A DNA stretch of 5,086 bases from Chryseobacterium sp. Lineage in GTDB: Bacteria > Bacteroidota > Bacteroidia > Flavobacteriales > Weeksellaceae. The notes under the pieces are model-generated. The model did not search any database. It saw nothing but the letters and a program-made list of their open reading frames with translations, and was not told where the DNA came from. Made by a program: the position numbers and the translations under genes. The first letter of the stretch is position 1. The number at the start of each line of letters is the position of its first letter. The stretch is taken from contig JASLCD010000419.1 of NCBI GenBank assembly GCA_030146295.1, forward strand, positions 1 to 5,086, in the 5' to 3' direction. This document shows positions 4,501-5,086 of the stretch, piece after piece.

Positions 4501-5086
4501 ATGCAAGAGACATTAAATTACATTAACGAAAACAAACAGCGTTTCGTAGATGAATTATTTGAGTTATTGAGAATCCCGTCTATTTCTGCGGATCCGGCAT
4601 ATAAAGCTGATGTATTGAAGTGTGCAGATATAGTAGCAGAGTACCTTAAAAATGCAGGAGCGGATAATGTTGAAATATGTGAAACTAAAGGGTATCCTAT
4701 CGTTTTTGGAGAGAAAATTATAGATAAAAACCTTCCTACGGTATTGGTGTACGGACATTATGACGTTCAGCCGGCTGACCCATTGGATTTATGGAAAAAA
4801 CCACCTTTTGAACCTTATATTGAGAAAACAGAACTTCATCCGGAAGGAGCGATCTTTGCAAGAGGTTCTGCTGATGACAAAGGGCAGTTCTTTATGCATC
4901 TGAAAGCTTTTGAAGCGATGATGAGAACCAATACTCTTCCTTGCAACGTTAAATTTATTCTTGAAGGAGAGGAAGAAGTAGGATCTGTAAGCTTAGGAGA
5001 CTTTGTTAATGAAAATAAAGAAAAGCTGGCTTGTGATTGTATCCTGATTTCCGATACTCATATTTATAGCAATGAACAACCAACTG
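4501..5086 (+). CDS. M20-family metallodipeptidase, 3' truncated
   Basis: These are the first 195 codons of a zinc-dependent dipeptidase/carboxypeptidase-type hydrolase (M20, closest in motif to the CNDP/PepV-like group), acting on short peptides. No signal peptide is seen, so a cytoplasmic location is likely. The N-terminus has the usual helical opening with LLRIPSISADP at 22-32. The first metal motif is YGHYDVQP at 84-91 (ligand His86, catalytic-site Asp88). ARGSADDKGQ at 120-129 carries the bridging aspartate (Asp125/126). EGEEEVGS at 155-162 supplies the general-base and ligand glutamates, probably Glu158 and Glu159. SDT at 184-186 supplies the next ligand, Asp185. All catalytic residues expected in this half are present; the last His ligand and most of the dimerisation domain lie beyond the window. 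The ATG at 4501 follows an A/T-rich leader, in an independent unit after the terminator at 4366-4391. Confidence 0.93.
   Translation, partial: MQETLNYINENKQRFVDELFELLRIPSISADPAYKADVLKCADIVAEYLKNAGADNVEICETKGYPIVFGEKIIDKNLPTVLVYGHYDVQPADPLDLWKKPPFEPYIEKTELHPEGAIFARGSADDKGQFFMHLKAFEAMMRTNTLPCNVKFILEGEEEVGSVSLGDFVNENKEKLACDCILISDTHIYSNEQPT

Noticed and set aside
4564..4758. Reverse-strand open frame inside the peptidase
   Set aside because: Opposite the catalytic motifs of the M20 gene; no features of its own.

Overview
The window looks like an ordinary chromosomal stretch of a low-GC member of the Bacteroidota, most likely a Chryseobacterium-type flavobacterium. The reasons are AT-rich DNA with A-rich rather than Shine-Dalgarno leaders, a TAnnTTTG-type promoter, a methylmalonyl-CoA mutase small subunit next to a DivIC/FtsB-like gene, and a PG_1098-type methyltransferase. 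All supported genes lie on the + strand. Genus is inferred from remembered family resemblance, not from a search.

Left part (1-2475): the 3' end of a septum-formation-initiator gene, then a 98-base spacer with foldable inverted repeats, then mutA (small, non-B12-binding subunit of methylmalonyl-CoA mutase), a secreted lipocalin-like protein of unknown function 23 bases later, and a DinB-family putative metalloenzyme 12 bases after that. The last three are closely spaced and are probably one transcription unit. The large catalytic mutase subunit is not in the window.

Middle (2476-2802): a 315-base gap without a gene. It holds a small hairpin after the DinB gene and, at its right end, an imperfect inverted repeat built of roughly 10-base periodic units around CACAGAT. 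The right arm of this repeat runs into the next gene and supplies its GTG start.

Right part (2791-5086): a 381-residue SAM-dependent methyltransferase with a C-terminal THUMP-like domain; a well-matched Bacteroidota promoter overlaid by a dyad; a leader of about 95 bases with a stem-loop; a small Ala/Lys/Glu/Pro-rich lipoprotein; a clear intrinsic terminator; and the first 195 codons of an M20-family metallodipeptidase that runs off the window.

The genes are mixed housekeeping functions (division, propionate/succinate metabolism, RNA modification, peptide turnover) and do not form one pathway. I see no convincing undescribed system. The observations most worth a second look are the repeat-derived start codon of the methyltransferase, the competing hairpins before mutA, and the structured promoter/leader of the lipoprotein.
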